From assembly GCF_025460805.1 (NCBI RefSeq), contig NZ_JAMXFJ010000008.1, forward strand, positions 1 through 64,000: 64,000 nucleotides of DNA. The letters are read 5' to 3'. Source of the DNA: Microvirga sesbaniae (lineage in GTDB: Bacteria > Pseudomonadota > Alphaproteobacteria > Rhizobiales > Beijerinckiaceae). Below the pieces are notes generated by a model that was not told the origin of the DNA, ran no database searches, and saw only the letters and a list, made by a program, of their open reading frames with translations. Every line of letters starts with the position of its first letter. The first letter of the stretch is position 1. Shown in pieces: positions 7,949-15,231 of the stretch. The position numbers were made by a program, and so were the translations under genes.

Positions 7949-9567
7949 CGGGCCTGCTCGACCATCTGATCGTCGTGCCGATCCTGCTGCCGCTCGTCTC
8001 GGGAGCCGTGATGCTGCTCCTCGACGAGCGCCGTCGCGGCCTCAAGGGCGGTATCGGGGCCGCAGCCACGATGGCCCTGCTGGTCGTCGCCATCGCCCTG
8101 CTGCGTCAGGCCGACATGATGCCTGCGGGATCCAGCGTGAGGACATATCAGCTCGGCAATTGGTCCGCTCCCTTCGGCATCGTCCTGGTGCTGGATCGGC
8201 TCTCGGCCCTGATGCTGGTGCTGACGAGCGCGCTCGGCATCGCGGCGCTGCTCTATTCCCTTGCACGCTGGCACCGCGCGGGGCCGCGGTTCCATACGCT
8301 GTTCCAGCTTCAGCTCATGGGCCTCAACGGCGCCTTCCTGACCGGCGACCTCTTCAACCTCTTCGTGTTCTTCGAGGTGCTGCTCACCGCCTCCTACGGC
8401 CTCGTCCTGCATGGGGATGGGACCGCCCGGGTCAGGGCCGGCCTGGCCTACATCGCCATCAACCTAGTGGCCTCCCTCCTCTTCCTGATCGGCGCCTGCC
8501 TGACGTACGGCGTCACGGGCACGCTCAACATGGCCGATTTCGCCCGCCGCATCCCGGCCCTTGCGCCAGGCGATGCGGCGCTGTTCGCGGCCGCGGCGGC
8601 GATCCTCGGCACCGCGTTCCTGATGAAGGCGGGCGCGTGGCCGCTCAACTTCTGGCTTCCGACCACCTATGCGGCGGCCTCCGCGCCGGCAGCCGCGATC
8701 TTCGCGGTCATGAGCAAGCTCGGCGTCTATGTCATCCTGCGCCTGTGGACGCTGGTGTTCGGCCCGGGGGCGGGATCCCTCGCCGGGTTCGGCGGCGAGG
8801 GGCTGCTCGTCGGCGGCATGCTGACGATCGTGTTCGGCACGATCGGCATCCTGGCCTCGCAAACTCTGTCGCGGCTCGCCGGGTGCAGCGTTCTCGTCTC
8901 CTCCGGAACCCTGATCGCCGCCATAGGCACCGGAAGTGGGGCGGTCATCGGCGCCACGTTGTTCTACCTCGTCAGCTCCACCCTGGGGATCGCGGCCCTT
9001 TTTCTGCTTGTCGAACTGGTCGAGCGCATTCGCGATCCAGGGGCCGACGTGCTCGCCGTCACCATGGAGGCCTATGGCGAGGGCGACGACGAGAGCCTGG
9101 CGGAGGAGATCGGAATCGCCATTCCGGCGACGATCACCATCCTCGGCGGCAGCTTCATCGCCTGCGCCCTGCTCCTCGCTGGCCTGCCGCCCTTGTCGGG
9201 CTTCGTCGGCAAGTTCGCCATCATGGCGACGATGCTCAAGGCGGACGGCCCTGCGGTCCAAGCCTCAACCTGGGCGATGATCGGCCTCCTGACGGTGTCG
9301 GGGCTTGCGACGCTGATCGCCATGACGCGGAGCGGCATCAGCTCGTTCTGGGCCCGCATGCACGACGGCGTTCCCCGGGTCCGCGTCATCGAGATGGCCC
9401 CCGTGCTCGCTCTCCTGCTGCTCTGCCTCGGCCTCACCGTCGGCGGCGGTCCGGCGATGCGCTACATGGAGGCGACCGCGCAGGCCCTTCAGGCCCCGCA
9501 AGACTACGTCACGGGCGTGCTGGCTGCGCCGAGATTGGGATCCGCCGCCGGGGAGGCACGGCCATGA
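7945..9567 (+). CDS. mrpD: Mrp antiporter subunit D (NuoN/NuoM-like)
   Basis: This 540-residue protein has about 14 membrane helices. The proton-channel signature is present: Glu in LFNLFVFFEVLLTASYG and Lys in FLMKAGAWPLNFWLPTTYAAA. A second conserved loop (GLPPLSGFVGKFAIM) is also typical. Length matches MnhD, with a slightly longer C-terminal tail. The start ATG overlaps the mrpC stop and the end overlaps the mrpE start, both as ATGA, showing tight translational coupling. Confidence 0.94.
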   Translation: MTGLLDHLIVVPILLPLVSGAVMLLLDERRRGLKGGIGAAATMALLVVAIALLRQADMMPAGSSVRTYQLGNWSAPFGIVLVLDRLSALMLVLTSALGIAALLYSLARWHRAGPRFHTLFQLQLMGLNGAFLTGDLFNLFVFFEVLLTASYGLVLHGDGTARVRAGLAYIAINLVASLLFLIGACLTYGVTGTLNMADFARRIPALAPGDAALFAAAAAILGTAFLMKAGAWPLNFWLPTTYAAASAPAAAIFAVMSKLGVYVILRLWTLVFGPGAGSLAGFGGEGLLVGGMLTIVFGTIGILASQTLSRLAGCSVLVSSGTLIAAIGTGSGAVIGATLFYLVSSTLGIAALFLLVELVERIRDPGADVLAVTMEAYGEGDDESLAEEIGIAIPATITILGGSFIACALLLAGLPPLSGFVGKFAIMATMLKADGPAVQASTWAMIGLLTVSGLATLIAMTRSGISSFWARMHDGVPRVRVIEMAPVLALLLLCLGLTVGGGPAMRYMEATAQALQAPQDYVTGVLAAPRLGSAAGEARP

Positions 9568-10052
9568 ACGGGATCCTGCCCTACCCGCTGCTTTCGCTGG
9601 CCCTGCTCCTGCTGTGGCTGCTGCTGAACCAGAGCGTCTCGCCCGGCCATCTTGTGCTGGGGAGTGTCCTCGCCGTGCTGGCTTCCTGGGCGATGGCAGC
9701 GCTGCGGCCCGAGAAGCCGCGCATCCGTCGACCGGGAGCAGCCCTGCGGCTTCTGGGCATGGTGCTGGCCGACATCCTCCGCTCCAACCTTGCGGTCGGG
9801 CGGATCATCGTGCGCTCCCGGGAGCCGGGGGTGAACGCGGGCTTTATGACGATCCCGCTCGACCTGCGCAACCGCCATGGGCTCGCGGTGCTCGCGATCA
9901 TCATCACCTCGACGCCCGGCACGATCTGGGTGAACTACGACGCCGCTAGGGGCACCCTCCTGCTGCACGTGTTGGATCTGGTCGATGAGACCGTGTGGAT
10001 CAGGACGATCAAGGGCCGCTACGAACGCCTGCTGATGGAGATCTTCGAATGA
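9564..10052 (+). CDS. mrpE: Mrp antiporter subunit E
   Basis: This 162-residue protein has an N-terminal hydrophobic pair (YPLLSLALLLLWLLLNQSVSPG) and the MnhE signature ADILRSNLAVGRIIV followed by ITSTPGTIWVNYD. Length and motifs match the family. It starts at the ATG overlapping mrpD and ends overlapping mrpF. MnhE is an accessory membrane subunit required for assembly or full activity in characterised systems. Confidence 0.93.
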   Translation: MNGILPYPLLSLALLLLWLLLNQSVSPGHLVLGSVLAVLASWAMAALRPEKPRIRRPGAALRLLGMVLADILRSNLAVGRIIVRSREPGVNAGFMTIPLDLRNRHGLAVLAIIITSTPGTIWVNYDAARGTLLLHVLDLVDETVWIRTIKGRYERLLMEIFE

Positions 10053-10333
10053 GTGCACCCGTCATCCTCGAATGGGCCGTCGGCATCGCTCAGATCCTGC
10101 TCGGCCTGGCGATGTGTTGTGCCGCCTTCCGTGTCGTCGCCGGCCCGCGGGCGCAGGACCGGATCCTCGGGCTGGACACGCTCTACGCGACCGCGATGCT
10201 GATGCTGGTCACGTTCGGGATCCGTGTCGGCAGCACCCTGTATTTCGAGGCGGCGCTGGTCATCGGCCTCCTCGGGTTCGTCTCGACCGTGGCCCTGGCC
10301 AAGTTCCTCATGCGCGGCGAGGTGATCGAATGA
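10049..10333 (+). CDS. mrpF: Mrp antiporter subunit F
   Basis: This 94-residue protein with three membrane segments contains FRVVAGPRAQDRILGLDTLYA, the MnhF hallmark (GPxxxDRxxxLD). I chose the ATG at 10049 because it overlaps the mrpE stop in the same ATGA fashion as all other genes in the operon; the upstream 18 codons are mrpE out of frame. Its stop overlaps mrpG. Confidence 0.93.
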   Translation: MSAPVILEWAVGIAQILLGLAMCCAAFRVVAGPRAQDRILGLDTLYATAMLMLVTFGIRVGSTLYFEAALVIGLLGFVSTVALAKFLMRGEVIE

Positions 10334-10701
10334 GCGCAGCAGGGGACCTGCCGGCCTGGGCCGCATTGTCGACCGCATTCTTGGTGTTGGTCGGAGCGGC
10401 CGTCACCTTGATTGGATCGCTTGGGCTCCTGCGGCTCGGGACGTTCTACGCCCGTGTCCATGCGCCCACGCTCGGCACGACCTTGGGAATGGCTTGCATC
10501 CTGGCCGGTTCGGCCCTGTTCTTCAGCGCTCTCCAGGCGCGTCCGGTCGTGCACGAGATCCTGATCGCCGTTTTCGTCACGCTGACCACGCCTGTGACGC
10601 TGATGCTGCTCGTCAGGGCGGCGCTTTACCGCGACCGCACGGAGGGCAGCAGGGAGGTTCCGGCAGCCGAGTCGGTGTCGGACCTGCCCCCTCCCGGATA
10701 G
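10330..10701 (+). CDS. mrpG: Mrp antiporter subunit G (last gene of operon)
   Basis: This 123-residue protein carries LIGSLGLLRLGTFYARVHAPT and FVTLTTPVTLMLLVRAALYR, the MnhG family signature. The start ATG overlaps the mrpF stop. A perfect 17-bp inverted repeat lies 30 bases after its stop and may end the operon transcript. Confidence 0.93.
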   Translation: MSAAGDLPAWAALSTAFLVLVGAAVTLIGSLGLLRLGTFYARVHAPTLGTTLGMACILAGSALFFSALQARPVVHEILIAVFVTLTTPVTLMLLVRAALYRDRTEGSREVPAAESVSDLPPPG

Positions 10702-10731
10702 GACCAGGCGCGAGGGAGCGTGCGCATCCTC

Positions 10732-10778
10732 GAGCCTCGGAGGTGAAAAGTGGTGTCCACATTTCACCTCCGAGGCTC
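10732..10778. repeat. Perfect 17-bp inverted repeat, likely bidirectional terminator
   Basis: Arms at 10732-10748 and 10762-10778 are exact reverse complements (GAGCCTCGGAGGTGAAA and its partner) around a 13-base loop. It lies between the converging mrpG and XRE genes. The right arm ends GGCTC-TA, the boundary seen in the other dispersed repeats, and the TA forms the TAG stop of the XRE gene. No long T run follows, so the terminator role is an inference. Confidence 0.7.
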
Positions 10779-11020
10779 TAGGCCACGGGCTTTCGGAGCC
10801 GCACCCCGGGACCGGCATGGTCGGATGGGATCAGCAGCGCCCCACCCCGTTCCAAGGCCGCCACGACCTGGGCGGCAGTCGCCATGTGCAGGGTATGGCG
10901 CCCGTTCTCGAAGTCACGGATGGTACTGCGCGAGACGTCCGCCCGTTCGGCGAGTTCCTCCTGGGTCCAGTCCAGGAGGCCACGGGCGGCACGGCATTGC
11001 TCGGGGGTGAGTGGCGGCAT
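10778..11020 (-). CDS. Small XRE-family DNA-binding protein
   Basis: This 80-residue protein is almost entirely one helix-turn-helix domain: LTPEQCRAARGLLDWTQEELAERADVSRSTIRDFENGR. The tail (VAALERGGALLIPSDHAGPGVRL) is common in short alphaproteobacterial XRE regulators. It converges on the Mrp operon. Its TAG stop is formed exactly at the TA boundary of the palindrome at 10732-10778, so its last residues could have been altered by a repeat insertion. Target genes are unknown. Confidence 0.85.
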   Translation of the reverse strand: MPPLTPEQCRAARGLLDWTQEELAERADVSRSTIRDFENGRHTLHMATAAQVVAALERGGALLIPSDHAGPGVRLRKPVA

Positions 11021-11068
11021 CCGGGGTGTTCTGGTTCGGACGTGAAGTTGCCCATTATGGTTGGATCT

Positions 11069-11534
11069 AGAGCATCGGACCCAAAAGTGGACCCACGATT
11101 GGGATCAATTCCGATGCTCCACTCTTGGCTGGCGCACCGTTCGGGACCCTGTGTTGATCGCTCGGCCGATCCACCGCCCGTCATCACCGGGCTTGCCCCG
11201 GTGATCCCGATTGTTTGAGGCGCTGCGCCTCACCGCATCGGGATGGCCGGCACAAGGCCGGCCATGACGTGTGCAGGGTATCATCACCCGCTCATTCCAC
11301 CCTCCCACGTCATCACCGGGCTCGTCCCGGTGATCCCGATTATCCGATGCTCGAGCCTTTGCGCGGCGCACCGTTCGACGCGAAAACCGGGTCCCCTTTT
11401 TCGCACGGTGCGCTAGGCCGCTCGACGCCGGACACAAGAAGATCGGCCAAGCGGAACGTGGATCGTCCGAGGCCGCGGATGTCGATCACTGGCCGGCCGC
11501 CGGGATGATCCCGGGCGGTGAACCTGCCGCCTCA
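11069..11534. repeat. Gene-free stretch with family B and family C repeats
   Basis: A family B unit begins GAGCATCGGACCC at 11070 after TA (11068-11069) and runs to about 11155. A family C unit (11179-11271) consists of two hairpins, TCACCGGG...CCCGGTGA and ATGGCCGG...CCGGCCAT. A half unit follows at 11307-11340, and another B-like palindrome (GCGCACCGTTCG...) lies around 11374-11418. No coding region is credible here. Confidence 0.7.
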
Positions 11535-12389
11535 TCAGGTCGGCGGGACGGCGAGGATGTCGACATCGAGGGAGCGCAGAACCTCTTCGGTCACGCTCCC
11601 CAGGAGCGCCTTGGCGATGCCTGAGCGGCCGTGCGTCCCGATGATCAGCACCTCGGGCTTCACCTGCTCCACGGCCGCGGAGATCACCTGGAATGGGGCG
11701 CCCTCCTCCACCATGCGGACCGGTTTCTCATGATCATCGAGACCATTCGCCTCCAGGAACTCGGCCAGCTCCCTGGCGGCCCGGACGCGTTCGTCGGCCA
11801 CGTAACGGTCGATGGTGTCCGAGTCGAGCCCCGCGTAGAACATCTGCCCTTTCGCCAGCGGCATGAAGGCATGAATGAGCGCGAGCCGGGCACCGCCAGG
11901 CAGCCCCAGGGCCATGCCGGTCCTGATGGCGTTCACGGACGGCTCGGACAGGTCGACCGGGGCCAGGGCCGTCCGGTAGGGCCACTCCACCTCCCCGTTC
12001 ACCATCAGCACCGGATGCGGTCCCGTGCGGATCACGCGCTCGATGGTCGTCCCCACGAGGATGTCGCGCAGGAGCTGCTTGCGGTGGGCTCCCATGACGA
12101 TGAGGTCCGCGCCCGTGGACGCGGCGGCGCGCAGGATGCCGTCGAACGGGTCGCCCGCGACGACCAGCGGGCGAGACGGGAGCCCGCGCAGCTCGGCGAC
12201 CGCCGCGATCTGCTCGCCGAGGATCCGCTCGGCCTCGCGCGTTTCGAGCGCGACCAGGTCCGGCGGCTGGTCGTCGTCGACCACGTGCACGAGGGTGAGC
12301 TCGGCGCCGCAATCCCGCGCGAGCAGGCCGGCGCGCCGCACGGCCCGTTGCGAGCGGGTCGAGAAGTCCGTTGCCGCCAGAATGTGCAT
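11535..12389 (-). CDS. Tandem universal stress protein (UspA family)
   Basis: This 284-residue cytosolic protein has two Usp domains (about 1-140 and 145-284). Each carries the nucleotide-binding G-x2-G-x9-G(S/T) type loop: VMGAHRKQLLRDILVGTTIERV in the first and IIGTHGRSGIAKALLGSVTEEV in the second. The second is canonical; the first is less so (AHRKQ). Start MHILAATDFS follows AGGAGA. Tandem Usps often sit in low-oxygen or stress loci; here it lies beside Rnk-like genes. Confidence 0.9.
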   Translation of the reverse strand: MHILAATDFSTRSQRAVRRAGLLARDCGAELTLVHVVDDDQPPDLVALETREAERILGEQIAAVAELRGLPSRPLVVAGDPFDGILRAAASTGADLIVMGAHRKQLLRDILVGTTIERVIRTGPHPVLMVNGEVEWPYRTALAPVDLSEPSVNAIRTGMALGLPGGARLALIHAFMPLAKGQMFYAGLDSDTIDRYVADERVRAARELAEFLEANGLDDHEKPVRMVEEGAPFQVISAAVEQVKPEVLIIGTHGRSGIAKALLGSVTEEVLRSLDVDILAVPPT

Positions 12390-12468
12390 GGGCTCGTCTC
12401 CTGTCGTCTCGAGGGCTCGGAGTTGTCGCGCATGGCCGTCGCAGGGTAGCAGCGGCAGGGAGCCGCCG

Positions 12469-12621
12469 CTACCCGATCTGGTCGATCACCAGCTTTCGGA
12501 TCTCCTCGCGGCTCAGCGGGTTGGGCTGCGGTGTCCAGGCAGGAACCGCGACTGCCTTCGCTTCAGTCGAACGGGGATTGCGCGGCTTCGTGGTGATGGG
12601 GATCTTGCTTTCGGATTTCAT
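12469..12621 (-). CDS. Small hypothetical protein, 50 residues
   Basis: A 50-codon frame begins MKSESKIPITTKPRNPRS after a good ribosome site (GGAGAAG, 5 bases upstream). It ends LSREEIRKLVIDQIG. The first half is basic and disordered-looking; the end forms a plausible amphipathic helix. I do not recognise a named family. Position between the Usp gene and an Rnk-like gene, same strand and short gaps, suggests co-transcription. Confidence 0.6.
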   Translation of the reverse strand: MKSESKIPITTKPRNPRSTEAKAVAVPAWTPQPNPLSREEIRKLVIDQIG

Positions 12622-12678
12622 GTTTCTTCTCCATTGCTGCTCGGGAGCATGTCCCTGCGGCTTGTTGCGTGTCAGGGT

Positions 12679-13101
12679 TCAGGCGCTCAGGCCGGCCATG
12701 CGCGCGGGCTGGAAACGCACCCGTCGCACCGTCACCTTGCGCCGTCCGCCCGTCGGCCCCTGCCACTCCATCGACTGTCCCTCGGACAGGCCGATCAGGG
12801 CGACACCGACCGGGGTCAGGACCGAGATCCGTCCGGCATCCAGATCCTCCTCGCCCGGATACACCAGGGTGGCGCGACGGACGTCGCCCGTGACCTCGTC
12901 CTGGTACTCGACCTCCGAGTGCATGGTCACGATGTCTGGGCGGATGGCGCCGGGCGCCGCGATCGCCGCGCGATCGAGTTCGTCCGCGAGCATCTCGGCG
13001 ACGGTGTAGCGTCGGCTGTTGACGCCAGCGGCCGCGATCCAGGCCAGCCGGTCGTAATCGACCCTTGAGATCGTGATGGGCGGAAGGGTCACCTGTTTCA
13101 T
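12679..13101 (-). CDS. Rnk/GreA C-terminal-like protein
   Basis: This 140-residue protein has a short N-terminal segment (ITISRVDYDRLAWIA) and a GreA/GreB C-terminal FKBP-like domain (VEYQDEVTGDVRRATLVYPGEEDLDAGRISVLTPVGVALIGLSEGQSMEW). This is the layout of Rnk, annotated as a nucleoside diphosphate kinase regulator, which binds RNA polymerase near the secondary channel. I chose ATG 13101 (MKQVTLPP), preceded by AAAGGAGAAG. Two paralogues and one pseudogene lie within 2.3 kb. Family assignment is firm; the cellular role is inferred. Confidence 0.88.
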   Translation of the reverse strand: MKQVTLPPITISRVDYDRLAWIAAAGVNSRRYTVAEMLADELDRAAIAAPGAIRPDIVTMHSEVEYQDEVTGDVRRATLVYPGEEDLDAGRISVLTPVGVALIGLSEGQSMEWQGPTGGRRKVTVRRVRFQPARMAGLSA

Positions 13102-13165
13102 TGTCTTCTCCTTTGTGTCGCGGCGCACGGCCACGGGAAGGCAGCACGCATTGTGGTTGTCGGGA

Positions 13166-13720
13166 TCAGGACCGTCCGCAGACGATAATCGAGACCGGAT
13201 CGCTGGCCGGGAAGGTTTCCGTCAGTGCCTCGTCGAGCCGGCGGTCGAGATCGTCCCGCGTGTTGCGGTCCCTACGGTCCGAATGATCAGGCGCATCCCA
13301 GGCAGGGTCGCCTTCATCCGGCAGAAGCCGGAACTGGACATCCTCCACCACGACCTCGTGCCCCGGTCCGTCTCGGTTCGTGCGGAAGGGCATACGGTCC
13401 CCCACCCGAAGGCCGAGCAGGGCAATTCCCAAGGGTGTCAGCACCGACAGTTCCGCACCGGGCCAGAGCAGGTCCTGCGGATGGACCAGGACGTGTGCGG
13501 TCGGTCGGCCGCCATCGATCCGGTACGTGACCTTCGCGTTCGTCGAAACCACGTCGTCGGGCAACGCGTCGGGGTGGCAGAGCACGGCCCGACGCAGCTC
13601 CGACATCAGGAACTCGCGATCTCGCCTGCACCGCTGGCCCTCCATGGCCGCGACGGACATGAGGCGGTTATAATCATGCGTCGCGATGGTGACGCGCGGC
13701 AGTTCAACGGTTCCGTTCAT
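13166..13720 (-). CDS. Rnk/GreA C-terminal-like protein with C-terminal ETFPASDP tail
   Basis: This 184-residue protein is an Rnk-type protein (VTIATHDYNRLMSVA; VTYRIDGGRPTAHVLVHPQDLLWPGAELSVLTPLGIALLGLRVGD) with an extra 45-residue tail. The tail ends LDRRLDEALTETFPASDPVSI, a motif found as separate short proteins in many Proteobacteria. The start ATG 13720 follows a strong AAAGGAGGA. It lies just upstream of the other minus-strand copy, so the two are likely co-transcribed. The tail fusion is unusual in my view; its role is unknown. Confidence 0.86.
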   Translation of the reverse strand: MNGTVELPRVTIATHDYNRLMSVAAMEGQRCRRDREFLMSELRRAVLCHPDALPDDVVSTNAKVTYRIDGGRPTAHVLVHPQDLLWPGAELSVLTPLGIALLGLRVGDRMPFRTNRDGPGHEVVVEDVQFRLLPDEGDPAWDAPDHSDRRDRNTRDDLDRRLDEALTETFPASDPVSIIVCGRS

Positions 13721-13920
13721 GGAGTCCTCCTTTGCGGCACCGACCCGGGCCCACGGACGCGCGGCCTTGAGGCGGACGCCCACACTCACCCGGGATCGGG
13801 CATGCCGAATTCAACTTTGCAGGATGTGTCATGACCCCGAACGGCGGCGGCGCAAGGCGCCCGCGCAGGTTCGGGGTTCAGCCGCCTGCCAGGAGGCGGC
13901 CTCCGCGGTGGAGGAGGATA

Positions 13921-14108
13921 TGATGCGAGGCAATCATGACAGTATGTACGTAAGCATCAAAACTTCAGGTTCAAGCACTGCGGCCGTCGCGGGATGCCCG
14001 CAAGCCTTGCGGCCGACGAATCGAAAAGCGTTCGAAGGTCATTCGGACGCATGCATGACCGGCATCCTTGCATTCGCAGGCAATAGGCCTACTTTGAGGG
14101 TGTCATGA
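13921..14108 (+). CDS. Possible small ORF, 62 residues (weak)
   Basis: The frame begins MMRGNHDSMYVSIK directly after GGTGGAGGAGGAT, which resembles a strong ribosome site. The protein matches nothing I know and has no obvious domain. It overlaps the minus-strand small ORF at 14039-14278, so at most one is likely real. Listed because of the ribosome site only. Confidence 0.25.
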
Positions 14109-14278
14109 GAACGTTTGTGAAAAACCTCCGCCTTTTCGCGCACGCGGGCTGCCTCAAAGCAGGCCAGTAGGCCCCGAGACCCGGCTGGACTCTTCCGGTC
14201 GCCGGCGCTCGGGGACATGAAGTCCTTCTCCATCCATTGTCGATCCGTTGCATGCCCCCCGCATGTCGGGTCGGTCAT
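14039..14278 (-). CDS. Possible small protein, 79 residues
   Basis: MTDPTCGGHATDRQWMEKDF begins 7 bases after AAGGAGGAACAGGC, a near-perfect ribosome site. The protein is basic and soluble with no recognisable family. It is divergent from the Rnk-like gene at 14341 and would share its promoter region. The rest of the 13721-14340 gap shows nothing else I can support. Confidence 0.4.
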   Translation of the reverse strand: MTDPTCGGHATDRQWMEKDFMSPSAGDRKSPAGSRGLLACFEAARVREKAEVFHKRSHDTLKVGLLPANARMPVMHASE

Positions 14279-14340
14279 GCCTGTTCCTCCTTCGGATGCG
14301 CAAGCGCGCTCCCAGGAGGACCGTCACCGAGGAGATGTTC

Positions 14341-14784
14341 ATGAACGTGCAGCGCCATCCTCCGCCGATCACCATCGCAGCCAGCGACTACAACCGCCTG
14401 CTGTTCACGGCGATGATCCAGCAGAAGCACAGCCACTTTGCGTCCGACTTCCTGCTCGAGGAGTTGCGTCGCGCGCGGGTTTGCGATCCATCGGCACTGC
14501 CGGAGGATGTGGTGTCGACGAACTGCCGCGTGATCTTTCGCATCGATGACGAGCCGAAGGCGCGTGCGCACCTGCTCGTCCACCCTGATGATCTGATCTC
14601 ATCCGGCACGGAGATCTCCGTCACCACGCCCCTGGGAACGGCGCTCCTGGGCCTGCGTGTCGGCGACTGCATGTCGTTCGTGGAAACAGACGGCGCGGTC
14701 CATGAGGTGGTCGTGGAGGGCATCGGCCTTCGCTTCCTGGACGGAGCCTCGGCGCTCATGCGCAGTCCGGGCAGCATAACCTAG
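14341..14784 (+). CDS. Rnk/GreA C-terminal-like protein, divergent copy
   Basis: This 147-residue protein is close to the 13166-13720 paralogue: ITIAASDYNRLLFTAMI, VVSTNCRVIFRIDDEPKARAHLLVHPDDL and EISVTTPLGTALLGLRVGDCMSFVE align throughout. It lacks the ETFPASDP tail. Start MNVQRHPP at 14341 follows GAGGAGATGTTC; the 31 in-frame codons upstream are not family-like. It is on the opposite strand to its paralogues, with a pseudogene copy next to it. Confidence 0.86.
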   Translation: MNVQRHPPPITIAASDYNRLLFTAMIQQKHSHFASDFLLEELRRARVCDPSALPEDVVSTNCRVIFRIDDEPKARAHLLVHPDDLISSGTEISVTTPLGTALLGLRVGDCMSFVETDGAVHEVVVEGIGLRFLDGASALMRSPGSIT

Positions 14785-14867
14785 GCTTGAGGCTGGTGGT
14801 GGACACGATGATCAAGCAAGAGACCCTTCCGCCCGTGACGATCTCGACCGGCGACGACGACCGCTTA

Positions 14868-15043
14868 GAGCATCGGATCCGATCCCAAAAGTGGACCCAC
14901 TTGTGGGTTAGGAGACGATGGTGCACTCTCGCCCTTCGCGACCGCTCCCCCATTCTCCTCCCTTTTTTGGGATCGGATCCGATGCTCCACTCTTGGCCGG
15001 CGCACCGTGCGAAAAACCGGGTCCACTTTTTCGCACGGTGCGC
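14868..15043. mobile_element. MITE-like element, 176 bp, TA-flanked, inside pseudogene
   Basis: TA flanks both ends (14866-14867 and 15044-15045). The left end starts GAGCATCGG and the right end stops CGGTGCGC. It contains two nested structures: an exact 23-bp inverted repeat (14868-14890 with 14965-14987) and a perfect 17-bp hairpin (15000-15016 with 15027-15043). It has no coding capacity. Because excision with one TA restores the host frame, it entered as a discrete unit, which is how non-autonomous Tc1/IS630-type elements behave. Confidence 0.8.
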
Positions 15044-15195
15044 TAGCCTTTCTCGCGACGTTCCACCTGACCAATCCGCACGACCGCGCTGCGGCGGCGA
15101 TGCTCGCCAATGAGCTGATCCGGGCCACGGATGTGACGCCCCGGGCCATTCCATCCTCCGTGGCCACGATGCACGCGCGGCTGGAATATCGCGAT

Positions 15196-15231
15196 GAAGT
15201 CACTTGGGAAGTCACTTGGGAGGTCACTTGG
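15196..15231. repeat. 12-bp tandem triplication in pseudogene
   Basis: GAAGTCACTTGG occurs twice and GAGGTCACTTGG once in direct succession. In the Rnk-like frame it encodes repeated EVTW. Intact paralogues have a single EVTG at this place, so the expansion arose after duplication. The stop codon of the opposite-strand MFS gene falls inside the third unit. Confidence 0.85.
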
